Assembly: GCA_041686375.1 (NCBI GenBank)
Contig: JAWLEB010000002.1
Location: 62,001 to 126,000, forward strand
DNA length: 64,000 nucleotides
Origin: JAGXLC01 sp041686375
GTDB taxonomy: Bacteria > Bacteroidota > Bacteroidia > Bacteroidales > UBA12077
Direction: 5' to 3'
Position 1 is the stretch's first letter. The number at the start of each line of letters is the position of its first letter. Of this stretch, positions 51,610 through 60,710 are shown piece after piece. The notes under the pieces are model-generated. The model was not told where the DNA came from. It did not search any database and was given only the letters and a program-made list of their open reading frames with translations. The position numbers and the translations under genes were made by a program.

Positions 51610-52614
51610 ATGATAAAAAAAATTCTTCCTGCCTTATTAATAACAGCTTTTTTTTACAGTTGCTCAGAAAAAAATCCTTACAAAACCGATACATCAGGCA
51701 TTGCAGTAAATCTTGAAATTAAAAGGCTTGATAAAGAATTGTTTGAAATTGATTACGACAGTATAGCCCACAAAATCCCCAGGCTAAACAACAAATACGG
51801 TGATTTTTTTGATTTATACAATAAAAACGTTATTGAAATCGGTGGCTCCAACCATAAGGCATACCCGGATAATTTACAGGCATTCCTGACAGACTATTTT
51901 ATTCATCAAGCGTATGAAAAAACAATGGAATTATATCCTGATTTGGATGATGTTGAAAAGAAAATAAATGAAGGATTCACAAATTACAAGGCACATTTCC
52001 CGGATAAACAAATTCCAGCTCTATACACATACATTGGAGGATTTAATCAGTCAATTGTTATCGGAGACAGTATACTGGCCATTGGTTTAGACAAATACCT
52101 GGGAAGAGATTGTGAATTTTATGATAAATTATCGTGGTCAAAATATCTCATAAAAAATATGCACAAAGCAAAAATACCAACTGATGGGTTAAAATCATGG
52201 GCAGAAACTGAATGGGTATTTAACGATACCATTAATAACCTGATGTCTAATATGATTTACCAAGGTAAACTGCTTTATTTTACCAAATCAATGTTCCCTG
52301 AAGAAGCCGATACCCTGATTATGGGCTTCACGGAAGACGAATTACAATGGTGCCGGAATAATGAACAAGCCATTTGGGATTATTTAATAGAGAATAAACT
52401 GTTATTTGAGACCGAACATATGACCATTAATAAATATGTAAATCCTGCTCCTTTCACGGCAGGTTTCCCAAGAGAATCTCCCGGGAGAGCTATTAACTGG
52501 CTGGGTTGGCAAATTGTTGAAGCTTATATGGAACGTTCCAATCTAAGTTTGCCGGAATTAATGGAAGAAGACGATTATCAGAAAATTTTTACAGAATCAA
52601 AATATCATCCTTAA
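51610..52614 (+). CDS. gldB: gliding motility lipoprotein GldB
   Basis: 334 residues from MIKKILPALL (ATG 51610); an in-frame ATG 33 bases earlier would put a charged piece before the signal peptide. The signal ends at YSCSEK, giving a lipoprotein. The body matches GldB: KRLDKELFEIDYDSI, a middle with IPALYTYIGGFNQSIVIGDSILAIGLDKYLG, and the C-terminal TAGFPRESPGRAINWLGWQIVEAYMERS. GldB is required for gliding in Flavobacterium and occurs widely in Bacteroidota. It adopts a zincin-like fold of the DUF2268 type without known activity. Divergent from the barrel-nadE unit. Confidence 0.92.
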   Translation: MIKKILPALLITAFFYSCSEKNPYKTDTSGIAVNLEIKRLDKELFEIDYDSIAHKIPRLNNKYGDFFDLYNKNVIEIGGSNHKAYPDNLQAFLTDYFIHQAYEKTMELYPDLDDVEKKINEGFTNYKAHFPDKQIPALYTYIGGFNQSIVIGDSILAIGLDKYLGRDCEFYDKLSWSKYLIKNMHKAKIPTDGLKSWAETEWVFNDTINNLMSNMIYQGKLLYFTKSMFPEEADTLIMGFTEDELQWCRNNEQAIWDYLIENKLLFETEHMTINKYVNPAPFTAGFPRESPGRAINWLGWQIVEAYMERSNLSLPELMEEDDYQKIFTESKYHP

Positions 52615-52685
52615 TGATTGAATTTCCCTGAAATTTTCCCTTAAATTCACTTATCAAATAATATGGCAAATGATTTTTCTTTCAG

Positions 52686-52693
52686 TAAGTTTG
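52686..52693 (+). promoter_or_regulatory. -7 box of the M16 peptidase operon
   Basis: TAAGTTTG (then CA) matches TAnnTTTG, 49 bases before the first M16 gene. Confidence 0.45.
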
Positions 52694-52742
52694 CACCTGG
52701 CAAAATTATTTTTGATCATTCCTTTTTTAAAAAACAACTAAG

Positions 52743-53987
52743 ATGATACAATATAAAAAATATAACTTAGATAACGGACTAATATTAATCGTGCATCAGG
52801 ACGCTTCTACGCCCATAGCGACGATTAACCTGCTCTATAATGTAGGTTCAAGGCATGAAGATCCTGATCAAACAGGGTTCGCACATCTTTTTGAACACCT
52901 TATGTTTGAAGGTTCTGTAAACATTCCTGCGTACGATATTCCGTTACAAAAAGCAGGCGGAGAAAATAATGCCTTCACATCAAACGATATAACCAACTAT
53001 TACTTAACACTCCCACTGCAAAACATTGAAACAGCATTCTGGCTTGAATCAGATAGAATGCTGGGGCTGAACCTTACAAAAGAAAAGCTTGAAATACAAA
53101 AAAACGTTGTAATCGAAGAGTTTAACCAAAGATACCTCAACCAACCGTATGGAGATGCCTATTTGCATCTCCGTCCAATGGCTTATAAAGTTCATCCTTA
53201 CCGTTGGCCTACAATCGGAAAAGAATTATCTCACATCAAAAACGCCACACTGGAAGATGCTAAAGATTTTTTTTACCATCATTATGCTCCCAATAATGCT
53301 ATCCTAACTGTTGTAGCCAATAAAGAACCAGAAATAATCAAGGAACTGGTGGAAAAGTGGTTTGGTGCAATTCCCAGAAGAGATATTGCGCACAGGGAAA
53401 TACCGGCAGAACCGCCTCAAACACAACCGAGAAAACAAACCATTGCAAATAAAGAGGTACCTCATAATGTCATCTTTAAGGCTTATCATATTTGCGACCG
53501 AAACCATGCTGATTATCATGCAACTGACCTTATTTCCGATATACTGGCAAATGGCAAATCATCACGGTTATATCAAACAATGGTAAAAGAAAAAAAAGTC
53601 TTTAGTCATATTGATGCCTATGTTACAGGGGATATTGACCCGGGTTTACTGATGATAAATGGAAGCCTGGCGAACGGAACAATTATGGACAAAGCCGAAA
53701 AAGAACTTACCAATGAACTAACAAAATTGGCAAATGAAAACGTTTCTGAAAATGAATTGGAAAAAGTAAAAAACAAGGTTGAAGCAACGCATGAAATCAG
53801 TCTCACAAGCACTCTGTATAAAGCTATGAACTTATCATATTACGAATTACTGGGAGATGCAGGCATTGTTAATAATGAGATGGAGGCATACAGAAAAGTC
53901 GCACCTGAGGATATTCAACGAATAAGTGCAAAGATATTCTCAGAAAACAATTGTTCAACACTTTATTATTATTCAAAAAAATTATAA
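52743..53987 (+). CDS. M16 family zinc peptidase, catalytic subunit
   Basis: 414 residues. The inverted zinc motif HLFEH (H48, E51, H52) and the downstream Glu of NVVIEEFNQRYLNQPYGD are present, so this subunit should be active. Two homologous halves of ~200 residues form a half-clamshell. There is no signal peptide, unlike many periplasmic relatives, so it may act in the cytoplasm, or be exported with its partner by another route. It is followed after one base by a second M16 gene lacking the zinc motif, so the two should form a catalytic/non-catalytic heterodimer like mitochondrial processing peptidase. Confidence 0.93.
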   Translation: MIQYKKYNLDNGLILIVHQDASTPIATINLLYNVGSRHEDPDQTGFAHLFEHLMFEGSVNIPAYDIPLQKAGGENNAFTSNDITNYYLTLPLQNIETAFWLESDRMLGLNLTKEKLEIQKNVVIEEFNQRYLNQPYGDAYLHLRPMAYKVHPYRWPTIGKELSHIKNATLEDAKDFFYHHYAPNNAILTVVANKEPEIIKELVEKWFGAIPRRDIAHREIPAEPPQTQPRKQTIANKEVPHNVIFKAYHICDRNHADYHATDLISDILANGKSSRLYQTMVKEKKVFSHIDAYVTGDIDPGLLMINGSLANGTIMDKAEKELTNELTKLANENVSENELEKVKNKVEATHEISLTSTLYKAMNLSYYELLGDAGIVNNEMEAYRKVAPEDIQRISAKIFSENNCSTLYYYSKKL

Positions 53988-53988
53988 C

Positions 53989-55281
53989 ATGCAAGAACCT
54001 AACCGACAAATACCACCAAAAACAGTACCTGTTGATTCTTTTGATACACCAAAAGCAGAAATATCAAAACTATCCAATGATATTCCATTATATATTATTC
54101 ATGCCGGTACAGAAGATATTGTAAAAATAGACATTCAGTTCAGAGCCGGAGACTGGTTTCATAACAAACCATTAGTAGCTGAATCCACCAGTGAGATGTT
54201 AACAGAAGGAACAAAAAATATGACGTCCGCTGAAATAGCCTATAAAATGGATTTTTACGGGGCTATTCTGAGATCGGTCTCCAATAAAGACACAGCAACT
54301 ATAACAGCTTTAACTCTAAAAAAACACTTAGAACCTATATTACAAATATTATCAGACATTATAAAACACCCGGAATTCCCGGAAAAAGAGTTTATTACAT
54401 ATCTCGAAAATAAGAAACAACAGTTTCATCTGGAGCATTCCAGGGTCAACACTTTATCAAGGGAAAAATTTCATGAAGCCATATTTGGCCGGAAACACCC
54501 TTATGGCAGGATTACTGAATACGAAGACCATGAAAGGCTCAGCCGCAACGATCTCATCCAGTTCCATGCCAGCTATTACACACCAGAAAACTGCCACATC
54601 CTAATAACCGGAAATACAGATGCGAATACCTGCTCCGTTATCGATAAATATCTTGGAAATGGCGACTGGAAGACAGGTAAACAGATCAAGATACCCCCAT
54701 ATTCTATACAGCCTGCTGATCAACAAGAAATCTTTACTAAAAAACCGGATGCAGTGCAAGCAGCAATAAGAATGGGATATTCCTTGTTCAATAAACACCA
54801 CCCGGATTATCTGGGGATGAAAATTGTCACAACAATCCTTGGCGGATATTTTGGTTCCCGGTTAATGAAAAAAGTCAGAGAAGAAAAAGGTTATACATAC
54901 GGAATTAGCGCTATCCTTGCTTCTTTTGTTCATGAAGGTTATTTTGCAATTGTTTCCGAAGTTGGCTCCAATGTTTGCCGAAAGGCAACCGGCGCAATTA
55001 AGAATGAAATTATACGTTTAAAAGAAGAAAAAGTAGGAACTTCTGAAATGGATATGGTGAGAAATTACATGACAGGTGAGCTGATGAGAATGTTTGACGG
55101 GCCTCTGTCAACTTCAAGCAGCTATTTAACCATTCTGGAAAGTCAGGTATCGGAAGATTATTTCAATCGTTTATTCAACAAAATAAATAATATTACATCA
55201 GATGAAATCATAGAGCTGGCAAATAAATATCTGGATGAAGAAAAAATGATTTTATCAATTGCCGGGCAATGCAATGATTAA
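53989..55281 (+). CDS. M16 family protein, non-catalytic partner
   Basis: 430 residues from ATG 53989, one base after the stop of the preceding gene; a start at 53926 would overlap that gene. The position of the zinc motif reads STSEM instead of HxxEH, so the subunit cannot bind zinc normally. The C-terminal half keeps the substrate-gripping Arg/Tyr motif region (REEKGYTYGI). This is the pattern of the beta-type, substrate-binding partner in M16B pairs. The pair would degrade unfolded peptides. Confidence 0.92.
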   Translation: MQEPNRQIPPKTVPVDSFDTPKAEISKLSNDIPLYIIHAGTEDIVKIDIQFRAGDWFHNKPLVAESTSEMLTEGTKNMTSAEIAYKMDFYGAILRSVSNKDTATITALTLKKHLEPILQILSDIIKHPEFPEKEFITYLENKKQQFHLEHSRVNTLSREKFHEAIFGRKHPYGRITEYEDHERLSRNDLIQFHASYYTPENCHILITGNTDANTCSVIDKYLGNGDWKTGKQIKIPPYSIQPADQQEIFTKKPDAVQAAIRMGYSLFNKHHPDYLGMKIVTTILGGYFGSRLMKKVREEKGYTYGISAILASFVHEGYFAIVSEVGSNVCRKATGAIKNEIIRLKEEKVGTSEMDMVRNYMTGELMRMFDGPLSTSSSYLTILESQVSEDYFNRLFNKINNITSDEIIELANKYLDEEKMILSIAGQCND

Positions 55282-55293
55282 ATATATTATCCA

Positions 55294-56787
55294 ATGGTAA
55301 GACCCCTGTTATTATTACTGCTAAACTTCTACGCACTGGGAGCATGGGCCCAACATCCACCGCCGGAGCTTATCAATGCAACGGTTATCAATGATGCAGG
55401 GGATGTAAAACTAATATGGGAACGGAAAGATACGACGGATGATAACATGCAAATACGAAGAGATAGCTTAGGGAATGTTAACGGATTTACCACTATAATT
55501 ACTATATATAACAAGGACGATACAATATGGACAGATAGTAATTCCGAAGCTAATAAGAAACCCAGAGCTTATAGACTAAATATTGATTTAGATGATGAGA
55601 ATTGGGAAGAGCAAGAGAGTAACAAGTTTAATACGACTCATTTAACATTACAATTTGATACATGTTCCAAAAGGATAAATATCAATTGGAGTAGATTTGT
55701 TGAACCACCACCTGACAGACCAAACTTTAATTTTAATGATACTATAAAAGTAAAGCACTATAATATCTGGAAGAAAACAGATAATCAAGATTACAAAAAA
55801 ATTCAAACAACTTCCGATACAAGTTATCGGGATTCCAATATTGAATTTAACCTTGACTATAAATATTATGTCGAAGCGGTAAGAGACAATGACTCGGCAG
55901 TCAAATCACAATCAAACAGAGATAGTGTATTTATCCGAATGCCATATAATCCTGACTTTATCAGAACAAAAAAAATCAGCTATGAAAATGAAGATGTTAT
56001 TAACCTTCAGTATAGCATAGCAGAGAATTCTGAACTGGAAAAATATGTATTATTAAGGAGTGAAAACCCGGAGGGCCCATACGATACTGTTCAGACACTC
56101 CAGACAAATGAAAAAGAGTTATATTACACAGATGAAGAAACCGGACAATCGAACTCTGTCTACTATTATCATACAGCAGCTATGAATCAATGTGATCAGT
56201 TGACTACCCGATCAGATACATTAAGCAACATCTTATTATCGGTGGAAAACAATGAACTAACCAATGAGCTAAACTGGAACGAGCTCGGAAAGGACAATAC
56301 CACTTATTCGATATACAGAAAAACCGGCTCATCATCTTATGAACAGATAAAAACAACCAACCGGACTCCCTATTATGACAATGAATTAGAGTCATTTTTA
56401 GGGAGGGATTACAGTGGAAAATTCTGTTATTACATTGAAGCAAAAAGCAATAATGGTGATAACAACTCACTTTCAATCTCAAAAGAGAAATGCCTCTATG
56501 TGGAGCCTGAAATATTTATACCCAATAGTTTTACTCCCAACAATGACGGGAATAATGATGAATTCAGGCCCCGACTATCGTTTCTACCCAATCATTATCA
56601 CCTGATAATTTACGATAGATCAGGAAACACGGTTTTTGAAAGTAAAGATCCGGAAGAAACATGGCGCGGAGAAATAAAAAGAGGCGACAAGGCTCCGTCA
56701 GGGACATATATCTATTACCTTGAGGTGAAAAACCCCGAAAATAAAATGATAAAAAAGAGGGGACGTATTAATGTTTTCTATCCATGA
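55294..56787 (+). CDS. type IX secreted protein with type B C-terminal domain
   Basis: 497 residues. A signal peptide (LLLLLNFYALGAWAQ) is followed by several fibronectin-III-like beta domains (about 20-130, 135-225, 230-320, 325-405). The last ~90 residues are a gliding-motility-associated type B sorting domain (CHU_C): IFIPNSFTPNNDGNNDEF, LIIYDRSGNTVFES, APSGTYIYYLEV. The protein should be exported by the type IX secretion system and attached to or released at the cell surface. The repeats suggest an adhesin or scaffold. No enzyme domain was seen. It is third in the operon after the M16 pair (12-base gap). Confidence 0.9.
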   Translation: MVRPLLLLLLNFYALGAWAQHPPPELINATVINDAGDVKLIWERKDTTDDNMQIRRDSLGNVNGFTTIITIYNKDDTIWTDSNSEANKKPRAYRLNIDLDDENWEEQESNKFNTTHLTLQFDTCSKRININWSRFVEPPPDRPNFNFNDTIKVKHYNIWKKTDNQDYKKIQTTSDTSYRDSNIEFNLDYKYYVEAVRDNDSAVKSQSNRDSVFIRMPYNPDFIRTKKISYENEDVINLQYSIAENSELEKYVLLRSENPEGPYDTVQTLQTNEKELYYTDEETGQSNSVYYYHTAAMNQCDQLTTRSDTLSNILLSVENNELTNELNWNELGKDNTTYSIYRKTGSSSYEQIKTTNRTPYYDNELESFLGRDYSGKFCYYIEAKSNNGDNNSLSISKEKCLYVEPEIFIPNSFTPNNDGNNDEFRPRLSFLPNHYHLIIYDRSGNTVFESKDPEETWRGEIKRGDKAPSGTYIYYLEVKNPENKMIKKRGRINVFYP

Positions 56788-56842
56788 TTAATAAGGCACG
56801 GAATATTTGTCAAGGGAATCTATAAAAGATAGCAAGAATTTT

Positions 56843-59800
56843 TCAAGCGAGCTTTAAGGTAAAACTAAAAGTGGATCCTGCTCCTATCTCGCTACTAACA
56901 AAGATTTCTCCTCCGTTCTTTTCCACAAACTCTTTACACAATATCAACCCGAGTCCTGTTCCACTTTCTCCTTCAGTACCTTTTGTTGAATAACTTTCAT
57001 CCATTCTGAAAAGTTTTCCCTTATCCTCCTGTGAAATACCCACTCCTTCATCTTCTACGTAGACTTTTACATATTGATTTATTTCCTTACTAAAAATTTT
57101 TACATAGGTATTGGATTTTGAATATTTGACTGCATTAGAAACAAGATTTCTAAGTACGGTAATAACAGTATTTTTGTCAGCATTAACATATAATGAATCA
57201 TCAACCTGATTCAGAATTTTAACGCCCTTGGATTTGGCTGTAGAACATATCAACTCAAGACTGTCTTCTACCAAATTGTAGAGGTGAACTCTTTCAGGAT
57301 TAAATTTTAGCCGTCCTGTTTGAGACCTTGCCCATTCAAGAAGATTTGTAAGAAGCTGATAACCCTGATGTGTTAACTGATATAAATGCTCATATATTTC
57401 TATTAGCTCTCCCTGATCATGTTTCCCGACATTTTTGATAAGCAATTCTGAAATGCCCATCAAGGAATGAAAAGGATTTTTTAAATCATGAGCAATAATA
57501 GAAAAGAATTTATCTTTCGTGGCAATAAGTTTATGAAGTTCTTTTTGGGTTTCCTTCAGTTGGGATATATTGGTTGAAATTGCTATATATTTATCAATAT
57601 ACTCATTCTTATTTAAAATTGGCGTTAAAGTCGTCTGAATATTTAAGGTATTATTATCTTTTGTTATAATTTCAGACTCAAAAATAGCTGATTGTTTGTT
57701 TTGTTTCACTTCTTCCAGAACATTTTTCCAGATATTTTCAACTCCAAGTTCAACTATATTCCTCCCTATACGCCTTTTAAACTCCTCCAATGTATATCCA
57801 AACAAATGAGTAAAGCCTTCATTAATCCATTCTATATTCCCTTTTGAATCTGCTATTAAAACAGCATTATCAGTTTTACTAGCGACTAATGATAGCTTTT
57901 GAAGCTCTTTGTTGATTTTTTCCAGTTCTTCTGCCTGGGCCGTAATTTCCTCCTTTTGTTGCTGAATTTCCCCTGTCCTCTGCTTAATAATACGCTCGAG
58001 GCGATCGCGGTCAGCCTTTATTTTTTTTACATATAATCTGACAAATAAGTACAACAAAGCAAGCGTAATAAAAAAATAGACTATATAAGCATAAATCGTC
58101 CTGTACCAAGGTGCTTCTATGGCAAAAGAATATGTACATTCATTACTTAAATCACCATGTATATCTTTCGCTATAACATGAAACGTATAATCACCCTCTC
58201 TCAAATTCGTATATTCTTTAGTCCCCTCGGAAATCCATTTATTTGGCTTTTGTTCATATCCCTCTAACCATACAAAAAACCGTGTATCTTCAGGGTTTTC
58301 ATAAAAAGCAGACGAATATTCAAACCTTAAAGCATTCATTTCATAAGGTAATATCAGTTTATCAGTCTTATCTATGCCTATAGAAGGAGTCCTTCCGGAA
58401 TATCTTCTGTACCCCTTAAAAATAACTGAATCGTTTTGTATGCTTTTAATTTTTCGGATAAAAGAATTGCTCTTACGTCTTTCTATAGAATCATACTCAG
58501 GGTAATACAGCAAAACATATTCATCTGTACCAAAGACGGCTATGTTATTGTCTATAAAAGAAAGCCGTTCAAGATTCCTTCCTTTAAATTTCTCAAAAGA
58601 GACCTCTTTCTCTTCATAGTCATCCTCTTTTTCTTCTTTGAATATCCTAACCATGCCATCATCTCTTACCCAAACATTCCCAAAAGAATCAGTTACAAAC
58701 AAAGAAATTTCACCATTTACTCCAAAACGTTTGTTTAATGAATTATATGAAACAAATTTGTCTTTTTCTTCACTATAACGATAAAAACCATAATGTGAAG
58801 AGCTTAAAAACACTATTTCCTCATTCTTTTTAACTATCCAATTATCTTCATCAGCCGGTAAACCATCTTTAGAAGAAAAAGTATCTATTTTAATCACAGA
58901 ATCTCTGGCGTGGTTTAATGTCAGTCTCTTAACACAATTAACAGCATCTGAAACCCATAATTTACCAGTTTCGTCGAATGCAAAATACAAAGCATTTCCT
59001 GAAAACCCTTTAATTTTTCTGTCAACATGAATATCATCTTCCTCCAATTTCAAAACATAAATACCATCAATGGAACTGGCGTAAAAAATATCACCGTCCT
59101 CTTCATCTGGAACAATTTCCCATACATTTGAGGGTATATCCAAAGTTTTATGCAATTCATCTATCTTAAATACCAAAACGCCAGGATTATGTCCGCATAG
59201 AAGAAAATCACCCGCTTCACAAAAAAGCCATGACTGGCCTTCTGCCCCTTCAACAATTTCAGCATGGGTTACTTCAAACTCATTGTCAAGGTCATCCCCG
59301 GATTTAAGGTGCACTCCTTTATCACTGCTAAAAAAGAGATTTCCCTTATATTCTCTGACATAATAATTTTGCTTTGGAATACCAGTTTCCTGCGTGTAAT
59401 AAGAGAAAGGCGAATTCAGCTTAAGATAAGAAATCCCATAGGATAAAGCAACCCATAGACCTCCATTTTGATCAAGCATAATATCATGAACGGCATTATT
59501 CTGCAGACCATTTTCCTCATTAAAAATTTTGATAATCTCCCCCTCTTGATTAACAATAACAATACCATTGGACTGGGTTCCAAAAGCAAAATTTCCATCT
59601 TCTAATTGTACCCCACAAGACACCCTATTATCTTTTAGAAAAAGGCTTGCAGGAATATCCCAATGCTCAAATTCCTTATCCGAATAGATAGAAAATCCGT
59701 CTATTGGAGATGTAAAAAGCAAGGAATCGTCTCCAAAAGGAAAAACAGCCCATGCGGTATAATTTTCATAATAATCCCCATCAGGAATGAGTTCAAGTTT

Positions 59801-60394
59801 ACCACCCACCAACTTAGCCAACCCTCTTCCCGCTTCAAATATATATAGCTCCCCGTTATATTTAAAATGATGGAAAAATTGTATGTCAGATTGGATACAG
59901 TGGACAATAGAATCCTGGTAGTAAAAAAAAATTTTATTTCGCCCCCGAAAGAGAATGGTGTCATTTACGTTGTCAATACCCCAAATATTTCTCACCTCAT
60001 CGAGACTGTCTGGAACTAAGTGACTTAATGAACGATATTGATGACCGCCGGAAGAATCAATACTTAGATATCCAAATTCACTCTCCCCGCCAACATATAT
60101 TCTTCCATCCGGCCCTGTAGCTATTGATCTCAATACTGAGTTGTTAGGAAGTGGCAGGAATCTCCAGCTTCTCCCATCGAAAGAAAGCAAACCATCGCTA
60201 TTCCCAAAGTACATTATTCCAGAGGAATCCTGAAAAACCTTCCAGTTCTGGGGAGATAATCTCTTATCGGAAAAAGAATAATCATCAATTTCATAATTTT
60301 GAATATAAGGTACACCATATTGTTTTACTTGTGAGAAGGATAAAGAATGCACAATCAGAACTAAGAAAAAAAATATGAAGTACCGTTTATACAC
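56843..60394 (-). CDS. two-component sensor kinase with beta-propeller sensor, Y_Y_Y, PAS and HisKA
   Basis: 1183 residues. The signal peptide ends at LSFSQ. Residues ~25-700 hold repeated two-component-regulator propeller blades (for example WKVFQDSSGIMYFGNSDGL, NAVHDIMLDQNGGLWVAL) forming two periplasmic beta-propellers. A Y_Y_Y domain (~705-770) follows (YTFHVIAKDIHGD). A membrane helix (~772-796) leads to a coiled coil, a PAS domain (~835-960), a HisKA domain with the phospho-His in FFSIIAHDLKNPFHSL, and an HATPase with N, G1 and G2 boxes (VEDEGVGIS, GTGLGL). Unlike classical hybrid systems, it lacks receiver and AraC domains, and no response regulator is adjacent. Glycan or surface sensing is plausible but unproven. 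Confidence 0.9.
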   Translation of the reverse strand: MYKRYFIFFFLVLIVHSLSFSQVKQYGVPYIQNYEIDDYSFSDKRLSPQNWKVFQDSSGIMYFGNSDGLLSFDGRSWRFLPLPNNSVLRSIATGPDGRIYVGGESEFGYLSIDSSGGHQYRSLSHLVPDSLDEVRNIWGIDNVNDTILFRGRNKIFFYYQDSIVHCIQSDIQFFHHFKYNGELYIFEAGRGLAKLVGGKLELIPDGDYYENYTAWAVFPFGDDSLLFTSPIDGFSIYSDKEFEHWDIPASLFLKDNRVSCGVQLEDGNFAFGTQSNGIVIVNQEGEIIKIFNEENGLQNNAVHDIMLDQNGGLWVALSYGISYLKLNSPFSYYTQETGIPKQNYYVREYKGNLFFSSDKGVHLKSGDDLDNEFEVTHAEIVEGAEGQSWLFCEAGDFLLCGHNPGVLVFKIDELHKTLDIPSNVWEIVPDEEDGDIFYASSIDGIYVLKLEEDDIHVDRKIKGFSGNALYFAFDETGKLWVSDAVNCVKRLTLNHARDSVIKIDTFSSKDGLPADEDNWIVKKNEEIVFLSSSHYGFYRYSEEKDKFVSYNSLNKRFGVNGEISLFVTDSFGNVWVRDDGMVRIFKEEKEDDYEEKEVSFEKFKGRNLERLSFIDNNIAVFGTDEYVLLYYPEYDSIERRKSNSFIRKIKSIQNDSVIFKGYRRYSGRTPSIGIDKTDKLILPYEMNALRFEYSSAFYENPEDTRFFVWLEGYEQKPNKWISEGTKEYTNLREGDYTFHVIAKDIHGDLSNECTYSFAIEAPWYRTIYAYIVYFFITLALLYLFVRLYVKKIKADRDRLERIIKQRTGEIQQQKEEITAQAEELEKINKELQKLSLVASKTDNAVLIADSKGNIEWINEGFTHLFGYTLEEFKRRIGRNIVELGVENIWKNVLEEVKQNKQSAIFESEIITKDNNTLNIQTTLTPILNKNEYIDKYIAISTNISQLKETQKELHKLIATKDKFFSIIAHDLKNPFHSLMGISELLIKNVGKHDQGELIEIYEHLYQLTHQGYQLLTNLLEWARSQTGRLKFNPERVHLYNLVEDSLELICSTAKSKGVKILNQVDDSLYVNADKNTVITVLRNLVSNAVKYSKSNTYVKIFSKEINQYVKVYVEDEGVGISQEDKGKLFRMDESYSTKGTEGESGTGLGLILCKEFVEKNGGEIFVSSEIGAGSTFSFTLKLA

Positions 60395-60710
60395 AATAAA
60401 AATTTTCTGATTTGATAGTTTATTTATTGAAATGACAAGATATAAAAAATGGGGTATTTATCAAATAGTTTCCCAGTATTAATAAATATTCTGTAACCCG
60501 CTAAAGTAAAAATCAGTATAAAAAATAATTGTAATTAGCATATAATAAAAATTAAACTAAATCAGTTTTAATCGTAAAAAGAGAGAAGTTAATCCGGGGT
60601 CCGACCTCTGAAAGTAAAATTCCCCTGTGTGTACTTTTAAAAGAAAAAAATAAATTTGTAAATTAGTTGTTTTGCAAAGTTAACAACTGTTTAAAAAAGA
60701 TATAACAAAA
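60395..60710. other. intergenic region before the RelA/SpoT gene
   Basis: 316 bases, AT-rich, between divergent genes, with no gene seen. It contains a -7 box at 60651-60658 (TAAATTTG) for the forward gene. A GGGGTCCGACCTCTG stretch at 60597 is locally GC-rich, but no stable structure or repeat was recognised. Confidence 0.5.
60651..60658 (+). promoter_or_regulatory. -7 box upstream of the RelA/SpoT gene
   Basis: TAAATTTG matches TAnnTTTG, 60 bases before the ATG. A TTTTGC 13 bases further down is a weaker alternative. Confidence 0.4.

Noticed and set aside
58436..58738. 100-codon forward frame inside the sensor kinase gene
   Set aside because: It is antisense to the continuous propeller-coding sequence and composed of Phe/Ile/Lys-rich shadow translation.
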